A stretch of 64,000 nucleotides of DNA from Rhodobiaceae bacterium (GTDB lineage: Bacteria > Pseudomonadota > Alphaproteobacteria > Rhizobiales > Tepidamorphaceae): positions 434,001 to 498,000 of the forward strand of contig JACKJR010000002.1 in NCBI GenBank assembly GCA_020637855.1, in the 5' to 3' direction. Below, in pieces: positions 29,343-37,391 of this stretch. The notes beneath the pieces were generated by a model. That model saw nothing but the letters and a program-made list of their open reading frames with translations. It did not search any database and was not told the origin of the DNA. The translations under genes and the position numbers were made by a program. Numbering within the stretch: position 1 is the first letter of the stretch; the number at the start of each line of letters is the position of its first letter.

Positions 29343-30200
29343 CTAATCCCGCGCCGCGCATTTGAACGCGGCTGAAAGGGCTGCCAGCGCATCGCGCTGC
29401 GGACCGTCTTTCTCGCGCGTGTGCAGCATGACCGGCAGGCGCGGCAGGTCGGGAAGCCCAAGCCTTTTGCCCACATCGACCGCGCCTAGCGGCAGCATGC
29501 GGCGTGCGAGTGCGGATACACCCATGCCGGCCATGACGGCCGCCGAGACCGCAGTGACGCCGCCGCCGACGAATATCTCCGTCCACGGGATGCCCGCCTC
29601 GTCGAGCATCTGCCCCGCCATGATACGGATACCGCAAGGTTCGGGCATCGTCGCGATCGGCAGTGGTTCGCTGGCGCGATGCTGCCAGGTCGGTGACGCG
29701 AACCAGCCGAACTTCTCTTCAGCCAGCACCGAGCCATCGTCGCGCCCGACATGCTGGCGCACGATCACGGTATCGACTTCGCGCCGGTCGAAGCTCTGCA
29801 GCAAGTCGCCCGAAGAACCGATCCGGATTTCGATAACGAGATCCGGGTCCTGCGCATTCATGCGCGCAATCAGCGAGGGCAGTTCCGGCCCGGCGACATG
29901 ATCGCTGATGCCGATGGTGAGGCGCTGCCGGGCCTGGCTCAATGCCGAACAGGCGCGGTCATGCGCCTCAAGAAGTTCGCGGGCGTGCTCAAGGAACGCC
30001 GCACCGCGCGAGGACAGCTCGACATAGCGCGGCGTGCGTTCGAAGAGCCGGACGCCGAGACGCTCTTCCAGCCGCTTCAGTTTCAGGCTTACCGCCGACT
30101 GCGTCGTCCGCGTCGCTTCTGCGGCGCGCGTAAAGCTTCCAAGCTCGGCAATGCGCACGAATGCGCGGACGGAATCGAGATCGAGGGCACGTTCAGTCAT
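29343..30200 (-). CDS. LysR family transcriptional regulator
   Basis: A 285-residue LysR protein: HTH (1-60, VRAFVRIAELGSFTRAAEATRTTQSAVSLKLKRLEERLG), linker helix and effector-binding domain. It is divergent from a tautomerase gene across 96 bp, the classic layout for a LysR regulator and its target, and convergent with the cyclodeaminase (15 bp between). An inverted pair TGTTAT (30217-30222) / ATAACA (30244-30249) in the intergenic region could be part of its binding site. The effector is unknown. Confidence 0.92.
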   Translation of the reverse strand: MTERALDLDSVRAFVRIAELGSFTRAAEATRTTQSAVSLKLKRLEERLGVRLFERTPRYVELSSRGAAFLEHARELLEAHDRACSALSQARQRLTIGISDHVAGPELPSLIARMNAQDPDLVIEIRIGSSGDLLQSFDRREVDTVIVRQHVGRDDGSVLAEEKFGWFASPTWQHRASEPLPIATMPEPCGIRIMAGQMLDEAGIPWTEIFVGGGVTAVSAAVMAGMGVSALARRMLPLGAVDVGKRLGLPDLPRLPVMLHTREKDGPQRDALAALSAAFKCAARD

Positions 30201-30296
30201 TTCAAATCTTTATCTTTGTTATCTTCAATCATGCAATACACAAATAACATAGGCTTCCATAGGTTCCTAGCCACACGAATTGGAAAGGACCTGAAC

Positions 30297-30677
30297 ATGC
30301 CGCTCATTCACATCTCATTGCGTGCAGGAAAACCGGAAAGCTACCGCCAGGCGATCTGCGACGGCGTCCATGCCGCTCTGCACGAAACCTTCAATGTGCC
30401 CGCCGACAACGATTTCGTGACTGTCAGCGAGCATGAGCCCGCAAACTTCCGCTACAGTCCGCTTTACCTCGGCATCGCGCGCACGGACGACCTCGTCTTC
30501 ATCCAGATCACCGCGAACAACACCCGCTCAAGCGATCAGAAGAAGGCCCTGTTCAAGCGGATCGTCGAACTGCTCGGCGAAAACCCCGGCCTGCGCCGTG
30601 AAGACATCTTCATCGGCCTCGTCGAAGTTCCAAAGGAAAACTGGTCGCTGGGTAACGGCATCGCGCAATATGCTTGA
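30297..30677 (+). CDS. Tautomerase-fold protein (long type)
   Basis: A 126-residue tautomerase-superfamily protein starting MPLIHISLRAGKPESYRQAI, with the exposable catalytic proline at position 2, and a second half (DDLVFIQITANNTRSSDQKKALFKRIVELL) repeating the beta-alpha-beta unit, so this is the fused two-unit type of about 125-130 residues. TGGAAAGG precedes the ATG. The gene is divergent from a LysR regulator. The reaction (tautomerisation, decarboxylation or dehalogenation) cannot be told. Confidence 0.87.
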   Translation: MPLIHISLRAGKPESYRQAICDGVHAALHETFNVPADNDFVTVSEHEPANFRYSPLYLGIARTDDLVFIQITANNTRSSDQKKALFKRIVELLGENPGLRREDIFIGLVEVPKENWSLGNGIAQYA

Positions 30678-30739
30678 GCCTGCCGCAATCGCTGCCTAGC
30701 ATCCCGCCTTGAGATAAAAAGACGGAGACGGGATTCGGT

Positions 30740-33700
30740 TTGGCTGCATCTGATGTGACAAGTAAGGACGGCGAAGAGCCGTCCGATCAGCCGAAGGTCT
30801 TCATCTCCTATTCGCGCAAGGACCGCGAAAAGGCACAGCGCATCTCAAAGGTGCTGGGCGAACGAAACTTCGGTGTCTTTCGCGATACCGACGACATCCT
30901 GCCGACCGAGGAATGGCGCGACCGGCTCGAGGAACTGATCCGCCAAGCCGACACGATCGTCTTCCTGCTCAGTCCGCATTCGGCGAAGTCGGAGGTCTGC
31001 GCCTGGGAAGTCGAACTGGCTTACGCGCTTGAAAAGCGCATCGCACCGATCGTCATCGAGGATGTTGAAGGCAGCGACATCCCGCCGCTGCTGGCGCGGC
31101 TCAATTTCATCTTCTGTACAGACCGCGATCCCTTCGAGGATGCCGTCGACACAATGGTGTCGGCGCTCAACACCGACATCGACTGGATCCGTGAGCACAC
31201 GCGGCTCGCAGGCCTCGCACGCCGATGGGAGAAGTCAGGGCGCGCAGGCACGCTGATGCTGCGCGGTGGCGACATCGCGGCGGCGGAAGCCTGGCGCGAT
31301 ACGCGTCCGAAAGAGGCGCCGCAGGTCACAACGCTGCAACTGGCCTTCATAGCCGAAAGCCGCCGCGCCGCTATCCGCCGTCAGCGCATGGTGGCCGTCG
31401 GCTCGGTGGTCGGGCTGATCGCGGCGGTGACCCTGTCGGTCTTCGCCTGGTTGCAGAGCGTCGAGGCAAAGAGCCAGTTGAGGGCAGCACAAGTCAACGA
31501 ATCGCGTTTTCTTGCCCGGCGCTCGGTGGAGATGGCGCAGGCCGGCGATCATACCGCCGCAGCCCAGGTCGCGCTGATGGCGCTGCCGGGCGAAGGCGGC
31601 GAACGCCCCGTAACTCCTGCCGCCGAGAGTGCGCTCCGACTTGCACTCAGCAACTTGACGGAGGCCGCCTATCTCCCTCCCCTCAGCGGCCACCAGCGCG
31701 TCGAAGCGGCAATATCCTCCAACGGGATTTATGCTGCCCAATCGGACGGGGCGAACCGCATCGTCGTCACCGACCTGCGTACCATGAAAACCGTGATCGA
31801 CCGGGAGGCGCCGAGCTGGTGGAGCTTTTTCACCTTCACGCCCGATGGCCGGTTCCTTCAGGTGAGGCGGCGCAACAATTCCAGCAGCAACAGCGGCTCG
31901 ATGTTCGAGCTCTGGGACGTCGAGAAGGGCGAGCGCCTCATCGAGCGCGACACCCCGATCGACGCCCTGGCGCCGGATGGGCGCACGGCTGTCACCAAGC
32001 TGGGTAACAGCTACGACTATCGCATCGTCATCATCGACGTGCTGACGGGGCAGGTTAAACGCGTACTGGCCGAGCAGGTCCAGACGGCCAGCAACTTCTC
32101 GTTCGACGCGACGGGCGAATGGCTTCTGATGGACGGGCGGGTTCGGATCGAGGACACGGCGGGGTGGTACGTCGCCAATCTGGTCACCGGTGAGATTCGC
32201 CAGCTCAACCCGTCGAACCCGATGCAGATCGGCGAAGCCCGCTGGGCGGCGGAAGGGAGCACATTGATCACAACCGTTCAGGACCAGGGCAAGCCCGTGT
32301 TCCAGTTCCGGCGCGCGCCTTATCACGACCCTTACGCGGTCGTCTCCCCGGACTTTGAAGGCTTTGTAAACAGTGTGACCTTGTCGCCCGATGGGCGGTT
32401 CATCGACTTCATCTCCGATGACGAGCAGGTGATCATGAACATCGAGACCGGCGAGGAGGTCCGCAGGTTCACCGAGCAACGCCAGATTACCATCCTGCCG
32501 GGGTCGGAAGCGTTCGCCATGTATGGCGGGACACTGAAAGGCATCGAGTTCCACCGCCTCTCGCCGCCCGGCCTCCTGGCCCGTGTCTCGACGCTGGGCA
32601 ATGCGCCGCAGAACTTCACGATAACCCCCGATGGCAGACGGCTGGTGAGCCAGGGCTGGGACAGCTCGATCCAGGTCTGGAATATACCCGAGTTCGTATC
32701 CCGGCCGCTCAGCCTCCCGAACCGGTTCGACAGTCTGGTGCGTGATTTCGAATTCACACCGGATGGCGCGTGGCTCGTGGCACAGGGACGGGACAACGGA
32801 CAGGTGCTTGCCACTGAGCTTGCAGCACCACCTCGGGAGGGGCACGGAACCTATCTGGGTGGCGAGCGCGGGATGCCGACGCGGTTCCTCCTGGACAAGT
32901 TGCCGGAAGGGCGCTGCCCGCAGGAACGATATCTGGATATCCTGACCGAGGTGCGCGGCATTGACCGTCCTGCCGACGGGGAGGACCAGGGCTGGGCCTG
33001 TCCGGTAGCGATGGCACTGACGCCGGATGGGAGCATGATCATCAGGCTCCACGCGCGCAACGACAAGTTTGGTGTCGAACTGCAGTCCACCACGGGCGCG
33101 TTCGAGACAGCCTTCCTTCCGGTCAGGACCTTTGCGATGAACTGGATCCGGTTCACGCGCGATGGCCGGTTTGCGGTGATCACGCCGCCCCGGTTTACCG
33201 GAAATGGCGGAATGGTGCTGATTGATCTGGAGCGCCGAGCGCTTGTGGAGCTGGAAGGGATCGCAGAAACCGAGGACACGAGCAGAACCGTGGTCACGTC
33301 CGACAATTCCCGCCTGATCGCGCCCGTCAAGCGTACCTTGAAAATCTGGAATATCGAGACCGGCAAAATCATCGGCGAAGTGCCCTCACAGGGCCTCAAG
33401 CTCGACCCGCTGATGGGCTTGCGCACCGAAAGTTCCTATCTCTTCTCGGATAACCGGCGGCTGATGCTCACATGGAGTTCAACCGGCTGGATCATCGACA
33501 TAGAGACCGGCGAGATTCTTGTCGACGACATCGCGCCCGGAGAAATGCAGTTCTATGACGTGTCACCGGACGAACGTCTGATCGCAGTCGGCAGCTATGG
33601 TGAGCAGGAGGTTCGGGTCTGGGACCTTGAGGCAGGCGCCTTTGTCGCGCAACTGACCGGGATGGTGACCTCCGGGACACGAGACGAGAACGGGATCACG

Positions 33701-33865
33701 TCAGTCGCCTTCTCGCCCGATGGCAGCCTGATTGCGGCGGGCTCGGCCAACGGACGGATGCGCGTGTGGAGTTATCCCCGGGACCTGCCTGGATTGATCG
33801 CCGACACCCGTGACAGTCTTCCCCGATGGATGGATACAGGCGACCTCGGCCTGTTTTCAGAATGA
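30740..33865 (+). CDS. TIR domain - transmembrane - WD40 propeller protein
   Basis: A 1041-residue multidomain protein of unknown role. N-terminal TIR domain (about 17-145): KVFISYSRKDREKAQRI, FRDTDDILPTEEW, IVFLLSPHSAKSE and the putative NADase glutamate E90 in CAWEVELA. A basic stretch (RRAAIRRQR, 208-216) leads into one transmembrane helix (about 218-239), then a helical segment (EAKSQLRAAQVNESRFLARR, 242-261; HTAAAQVALMALP) as in STAND-like proteins, then about 750 residues of degenerate WD40 repeats, e.g. TPDGRRLVSQGWDSSIQVWN and FSPDGSLIAAGSANGRMRVW. The positive-inside rule would put TIR in the cytosol and the propeller outside. TTG 30740 is used because GGAGACGGGA lies 7 nt before it; GTG 30755 is an alternative. 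Neighbours are metabolic, so it is a stand-alone gene. TIR proteins of this kind often act in immunity or stress NAD+ depletion; that is inference. Confidence 0.87.
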   Translation: MAASDVTSKDGEEPSDQPKVFISYSRKDREKAQRISKVLGERNFGVFRDTDDILPTEEWRDRLEELIRQADTIVFLLSPHSAKSEVCAWEVELAYALEKRIAPIVIEDVEGSDIPPLLARLNFIFCTDRDPFEDAVDTMVSALNTDIDWIREHTRLAGLARRWEKSGRAGTLMLRGGDIAAAEAWRDTRPKEAPQVTTLQLAFIAESRRAAIRRQRMVAVGSVVGLIAAVTLSVFAWLQSVEAKSQLRAAQVNESRFLARRSVEMAQAGDHTAAAQVALMALPGEGGERPVTPAAESALRLALSNLTEAAYLPPLSGHQRVEAAISSNGIYAAQSDGANRIVVTDLRTMKTVIDREAPSWWSFFTFTPDGRFLQVRRRNNSSSNSGSMFELWDVEKGERLIERDTPIDALAPDGRTAVTKLGNSYDYRIVIIDVLTGQVKRVLAEQVQTASNFSFDATGEWLLMDGRVRIEDTAGWYVANLVTGEIRQLNPSNPMQIGEARWAAEGSTLITTVQDQGKPVFQFRRAPYHDPYAVVSPDFEGFVNSVTLSPDGRFIDFISDDEQVIMNIETGEEVRRFTEQRQITILPGSEAFAMYGGTLKGIEFHRLSPPGLLARVSTLGNAPQNFTITPDGRRLVSQGWDSSIQVWNIPEFVSRPLSLPNRFDSLVRDFEFTPDGAWLVAQGRDNGQVLATELAAPPREGHGTYLGGERGMPTRFLLDKLPEGRCPQERYLDILTEVRGIDRPADGEDQGWACPVAMALTPDGSMIIRLHARNDKFGVELQSTTGAFETAFLPVRTFAMNWIRFTRDGRFAVITPPRFTGNGGMVLIDLERRALVELEGIAETEDTSRTVVTSDNSRLIAPVKRTLKIWNIETGKIIGEVPSQGLKLDPLMGLRTESSYLFSDNRRLMLTWSSTGWIIDIETGEILVDDIAPGEMQFYDVSPDERLIAVGSYGEQEVRVWDLEAGAFVAQLTGMVTSGTRDENGITSVAFSPDGSLIAAGSANGRMRVWSYPRDLPGLIADTRDSLPRWMDTGDLGLFSE

Positions 33866-33916
33866 CTTCCGTGTTGAAAAGCACTTCGAACCCCGAAGAC
33901 GCGCTCCGGTAGAAAG

Positions 33917-35227
33917 CTAAGCACTCGCAACCGCAGCCCCGATCGCCTCGGACATGATCTCAAGCCCCCGGTCGATCTCGGCTTCCGAGACCGTCAGCGG
34001 CGGAGCAATGCGGAACACACCGCCCATGCCGGGCAGCTTGACGATGTTCATGCTCAGGCCGCGGGCCATGCATTCCTCGGTGATCTTCGCACCGAGCTCG
34101 AAACCGGGCGCCTTGGTCTGCCGGTCGGTGACGATCTCCAGCCCGATCAGCAGGCCGCGCCCGCGCACATCGCCAACGCACTCGTATTTCTGCTGTAGCG
34201 CCAGCAGGCCATCGCGCAATTGCGCGCCGCGCACGCACGCTTGCTCCACGAGACCGTCGCGCTCCACCACATCCAGAACCGTGACGCCGACAGCGGCGGG
34301 AAGCGGATCGGAGACGTGGGTGGTGTAGAACAGGAAGCCCTTGTCGAAGGCGGCTTGCTCGATCGTTTCCGTCGCCATAACGGCGGCCAGCGGAAGACCC
34401 GCACCCAGCGTCTTCGACAGCGTCATGATGTCGGGCGTCACGCCATCGCGCTGGAACGCGAACATGTCGCCCGTGCGCCCGACACCGGTCTGCGCCTCGT
34501 CGAGGATCAAGAGCATGCCGCGCTCCTCGCACTTGCGCTTCAGCGCCGCGAGATAGCCAAGAGGCAGTTCGAGAATGCCGCCACTTGAAAGGATCGGTTC
34601 GGCGATGAAGGCGGCAAGGTTGCCGGTCGACTGGCGGTCGATCAGTTCGAACGCATCATCGAGTTCGCGTTGCCAGTCGTTGGAGCCATCCGGATTGGCG
34701 AAACGCGGACGGTATGAATTCGGCGCGGGGATCGCGAAGGAACCCGCAGCCGCAGGCCCGTAACCAGACCGGCCGGCGCTGTAGGTGGCCGATGCCGCAG
34801 CACCCGTCATACCGTGCCAGCTCTGGGCGAAGGCGACGACCTCGTGCTTGCCGGTCACGAGTTTTGCCATGCGCAGTGCGGCTTCGTTGGATTCAGCTCC
34901 CGTGGTCAGAAGCTGCACCCTGTCGAGGCCCGGTGCTAGTGCGGCCAACCGCTCGGCAAGCTCAACCACCGGGCGCGTCAGCATGCCGCTGAACAGATGC
35001 GCCACCTGCCCCATCTGCCGGTTCACCGTCGCGATGATGTCGGGGTGGCTGTGGCCGAGCACAGCGCTCATCTGGCCGGAGGTGAAATCGAGGATCGCAC
35101 GCCCGTCCGCATCATAGACGTACGAACCCTCGGCGCGCTCGATGATGACGGATTCAAACCCCGGGCTGTACCGCGTCAGGTGCTTGCGGGCAGACGCCCA
35201 GAATGCGGGATCTTCGTTCAGCGACAT
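33917..35227 (-). CDS. dgdA: 2,2-dialkylglycine decarboxylase (class III aminotransferase)
   Basis: PLP enzyme that decarboxylates 2,2-dialkylglycines such as aminoisobutyrate and transaminates to pyruvate. From ATG 35227 the protein is 436 residues; the frame extends 10 codons upstream. It follows DgdA closely: SGQMSAVLGHSHPDI, TTGAESNEAALRMAKLVTG, SWHGMTGAAASATYSAGR, the Schiff-base Lys in LSKTLGAGLPLAAV (around 270), and NIVKLPGMGGVFRIAPPLT. No dgdR-like LysR neighbour is present. Convergent with the TIR gene. Confidence 0.9.
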   Translation of the reverse strand: MSLNEDPAFWASARKHLTRYSPGFESVIIERAEGSYVYDADGRAILDFTSGQMSAVLGHSHPDIIATVNRQMGQVAHLFSGMLTRPVVELAERLAALAPGLDRVQLLTTGAESNEAALRMAKLVTGKHEVVAFAQSWHGMTGAAASATYSAGRSGYGPAAAGSFAIPAPNSYRPRFANPDGSNDWQRELDDAFELIDRQSTGNLAAFIAEPILSSGGILELPLGYLAALKRKCEERGMLLILDEAQTGVGRTGDMFAFQRDGVTPDIMTLSKTLGAGLPLAAVMATETIEQAAFDKGFLFYTTHVSDPLPAAVGVTVLDVVERDGLVEQACVRGAQLRDGLLALQQKYECVGDVRGRGLLIGLEIVTDRQTKAPGFELGAKITEECMARGLSMNIVKLPGMGGVFRIAPPLTVSEAEIDRGLEIMSEAIGAAVASA

Positions 35228-35376
35228 GGGAAACCCTCGGGAGATCAAATTCCACAATGGCTAACGCTGCGCGCGCAGGCAGGCAAGCCAGGATTGCCGA
35301 CACCGACTGGGACGCTACCTAGATTTCAGGGAACCCGGACAGAAAAATTATGCCGGACATATCAGGGAGCAATAAA

Positions 35377-36264
35377 ATGGAACGGCTGACCGCCAAGGAC
35401 TTCGATCAGGAACTGCTCGACCTCTACGATTTTTACGCGCACGGGATCATCACGAAGCGCGAGTTCCTCGACCGCTCCGCGAAGTTCGTGGTCGGCGGCG
35501 TCACCGCGGTGATGCTGTTCGACATGCTGAAACCGGACTATGCGCTTGCCGAACAGGTCTCCTTCAACGACCCCGAAATCAAGGCCACCTATGAAACCTA
35601 CGCATCGCCGAACGGTCATGGCGAAGTGCGCGGCTATCTCGTCAAACCGAGCAACGCGCCGGAAAAACTGCCCGCCGTTCTGGTGGTTCACGAGAACCGT
35701 GGCCTCAACCCCTACATCAAGGATGTCGCGCGCCGGGTTGCAAAGGCTGGTTTCATGGCACTGGCGCCGGACGGTCTGACTTCGGTCGGCGGATACCCCG
35801 GTAACGACGATGACGGACGCACGCTTCAGCGCACCGTCGATCCGGTCAAGCTGATGAACGATTTCTTCGCCGGCTACGAACATCTCGCCGGGCGGGCGGA
35901 TTCAACCGGAAAAGTCGGTTGCGTCGGCTTCTGCTACGGCGGCGGTGTCTGTAATGCGCTGGCCGTTGCCTATCCCGAACTCAGCGCCTCGGTTCCCTTC
36001 TACGGCCGCCAGGCGAAGGCGGAAGACGTGCCGCGCATCCAGGCGCCGCTGCAACTCCACTACGGCGGTCTCGATGAGCGTATCAATGCCGGCTGGCCGG
36101 CTTACGAAGCGGCATTGAAAGAGCACGGCAAAACCTACGAAGCCCACATCTACGAAGGCGCCAACCACGGCTTCCATAATGACTCCACGCCGCGATATGA
36201 CATGTCCGCCGCCGAACTTGCGTGGGGCCGCACGGTGAAATTCTTCGAGACACACCTGAGCTAG
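35377..36264 (+). CDS. Dienelactone hydrolase family protein (YghX-like)
   Basis: An alpha/beta-hydrolase of 295 residues. The first 65 residues (ELLDLYDFYAHGIITKREFLDRSAKFVVGG) are a helical extension with a Tat-less hydrophobic stretch, as in YghX proteins. The DLH domain carries the nucleophile cysteine in GFCYGGGV, the aspartate in YGGLDERINAG and the histidine in GANHGFHND. ATG 35377 has GGGAG 7 nt upstream; the earlier ATG at 35350 lacks one. The natural substrate is unknown (a cyclic ester or carboxylester). Confidence 0.9.
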   Translation: MERLTAKDFDQELLDLYDFYAHGIITKREFLDRSAKFVVGGVTAVMLFDMLKPDYALAEQVSFNDPEIKATYETYASPNGHGEVRGYLVKPSNAPEKLPAVLVVHENRGLNPYIKDVARRVAKAGFMALAPDGLTSVGGYPGNDDDGRTLQRTVDPVKLMNDFFAGYEHLAGRADSTGKVGCVGFCYGGGVCNALAVAYPELSASVPFYGRQAKAEDVPRIQAPLQLHYGGLDERINAGWPAYEAALKEHGKTYEAHIYEGANHGFHNDSTPRYDMSAAELAWGRTVKFFETHLS

Positions 36265-36287
36265 GGTCAGGAAACGAGAACCGGAAC

Positions 36288-36722
36288 CTATTTCACCGTC
36301 CCGGTCTGTTTCTTGTTGCGATGATAGGTCAGCGCCATACCAAGGCAGATCGCCAGGGGTTCCGCCGGCAAGGGCGCGCCAGGGTCCAGCAGAATCGCCC
36401 TGTTGCCCTGATAGGAAAACGTGTCGGGGAAATGCGCGCGGAAACTGTCGATCAACGTCGTCTGGCAATTGAACAGAATCGCGCATGAGCCGGGCAGCGA
36501 TTTCGGAGCGCCGAGCCGGATCGTGGTTCCTGTCCGTGTCGCTTCGGTGAGATAGGCCGGCTCACCCCATTTCAGCGTTTCCGTCAGCGGCCCCACACCC
36601 GGCGTCTGCCGTGCCGTCTCGAATATCAGGGCACGCACATTCAGAAGCCGGTCGCGCACGTCTTGTGGAAATGCTTGAAAGGCCCCCGCCACCTCCGGGC
36701 TTAGGGATGGCGGGGCTGACAT
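36288..36722 (-). CDS. DUF1801 domain protein
   Basis: A 144-residue soluble protein with the DUF1801 (YdhG-like) signature: RALIFETARQTPGVGPLTETLKWGEPAYLT and FNCQTTLIDSFRAHFPDTF, followed by a basic tail. Function is not known in the family. It is convergent with the dienelactone hydrolase gene (23 bp between stops) and 16 bp downstream of the TPR gene on the same strand, so the two may share a transcript. Confidence 0.85.
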   Translation of the reverse strand: MSAPPSLSPEVAGAFQAFPQDVRDRLLNVRALIFETARQTPGVGPLTETLKWGEPAYLTEATRTGTTIRLGAPKSLPGSCAILFNCQTTLIDSFRAHFPDTFSYQGNRAILLDPGAPLPAEPLAICLGMALTYHRNKKQTGTVK

Positions 36723-36738
36723 TGTCGGGTTGCGGAAC

Positions 36739-37290
36739 TCAGCCGCGCGAGGCGCGTTCGCGGAAATCCTCGATTCTGTCGGACAAATCGAGATAAGTCT
36801 CGCAATTGGCGTTGCAGCGGACTTCGATTTCTTTCAGCTGCTCTTCTGCAAGATCGAGGCGGCCAAGCGTGAGATAAGCCTCGCCGAGATACTCGCGCGC
36901 CTGAACATAGTTCGGGTCGGCGGCGAGCGCCTTCATGTAAAAAGCGATGCCCTCATCGACATGACCGGACTTGCGCAAGCTGTAGCCGGTGTAATTGAGC
37001 GCACGCTTGTCACCCAGTTCGACCGCCGGCTTGAGCACGCTGATCGCCTCTTCGTAGCGCTCTGCCTTGGCCAGAGCGAGGCCGTATTCAACCCGCGCAT
37101 TCTGATCGATGGCATTGTTGCTTGCCGGCTTGCATTTGCCGTCGGCATCCTTGATCTGGCCTTTGGGGCAATCAGGCTCGCTGGTCGAGCCGCTTCCCAT
37201 TGCAAGCGCAGCGGATGCGCCCAAAGCGAGAGCTGTGCCAAGAACTATGCGGCTGAGAATGGGCCGGAAGCGTTCGTCGCGTGCAAACAT
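36739..37290 (-). CDS. Exported tetratricopeptide repeat protein
   Basis: A 183-residue protein with a signal peptide (ILGTALALGASAALA-like segment, cleavage near 30), a short Cys-containing linker (DCPKGQIKDADGKCKP) and three TPR units (about 65-160, e.g. YGLALAKAERYEEAISVLKPA, ALNYTGYSLRKSGHVDEGIAFY, ALAADPNYVQAREYLGEAYLT). It probably acts as a protein-interaction scaffold in the periplasm. Upstream of the DUF1801 gene on the same strand. Homologues are widespread in Hyphomicrobiales. Confidence 0.85.
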   Translation of the reverse strand: MFARDERFRPILSRIVLGTALALGASAALAMGSGSTSEPDCPKGQIKDADGKCKPASNNAIDQNARVEYGLALAKAERYEEAISVLKPAVELGDKRALNYTGYSLRKSGHVDEGIAFYMKALAADPNYVQAREYLGEAYLTLGRLDLAEEQLKEIEVRCNANCETYLDLSDRIEDFRERASRG

Positions 37291-37391
37291 GCTGTATCTC
37301 CCTGAAAGCTGTCGTGGCTAATCCGTATCAACCGATGCCGGCACAAGTGTGAAAGTAGGGACGGCCTGAGCGGATCACAAGGTGATCACTC

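Noticed and set aside
31235..33052. 605-codon minus-strand frame opposite the TIR-WD40 gene
   Set aside because: Shadow frame, without any recognisable motif and with no ribosome-binding site.
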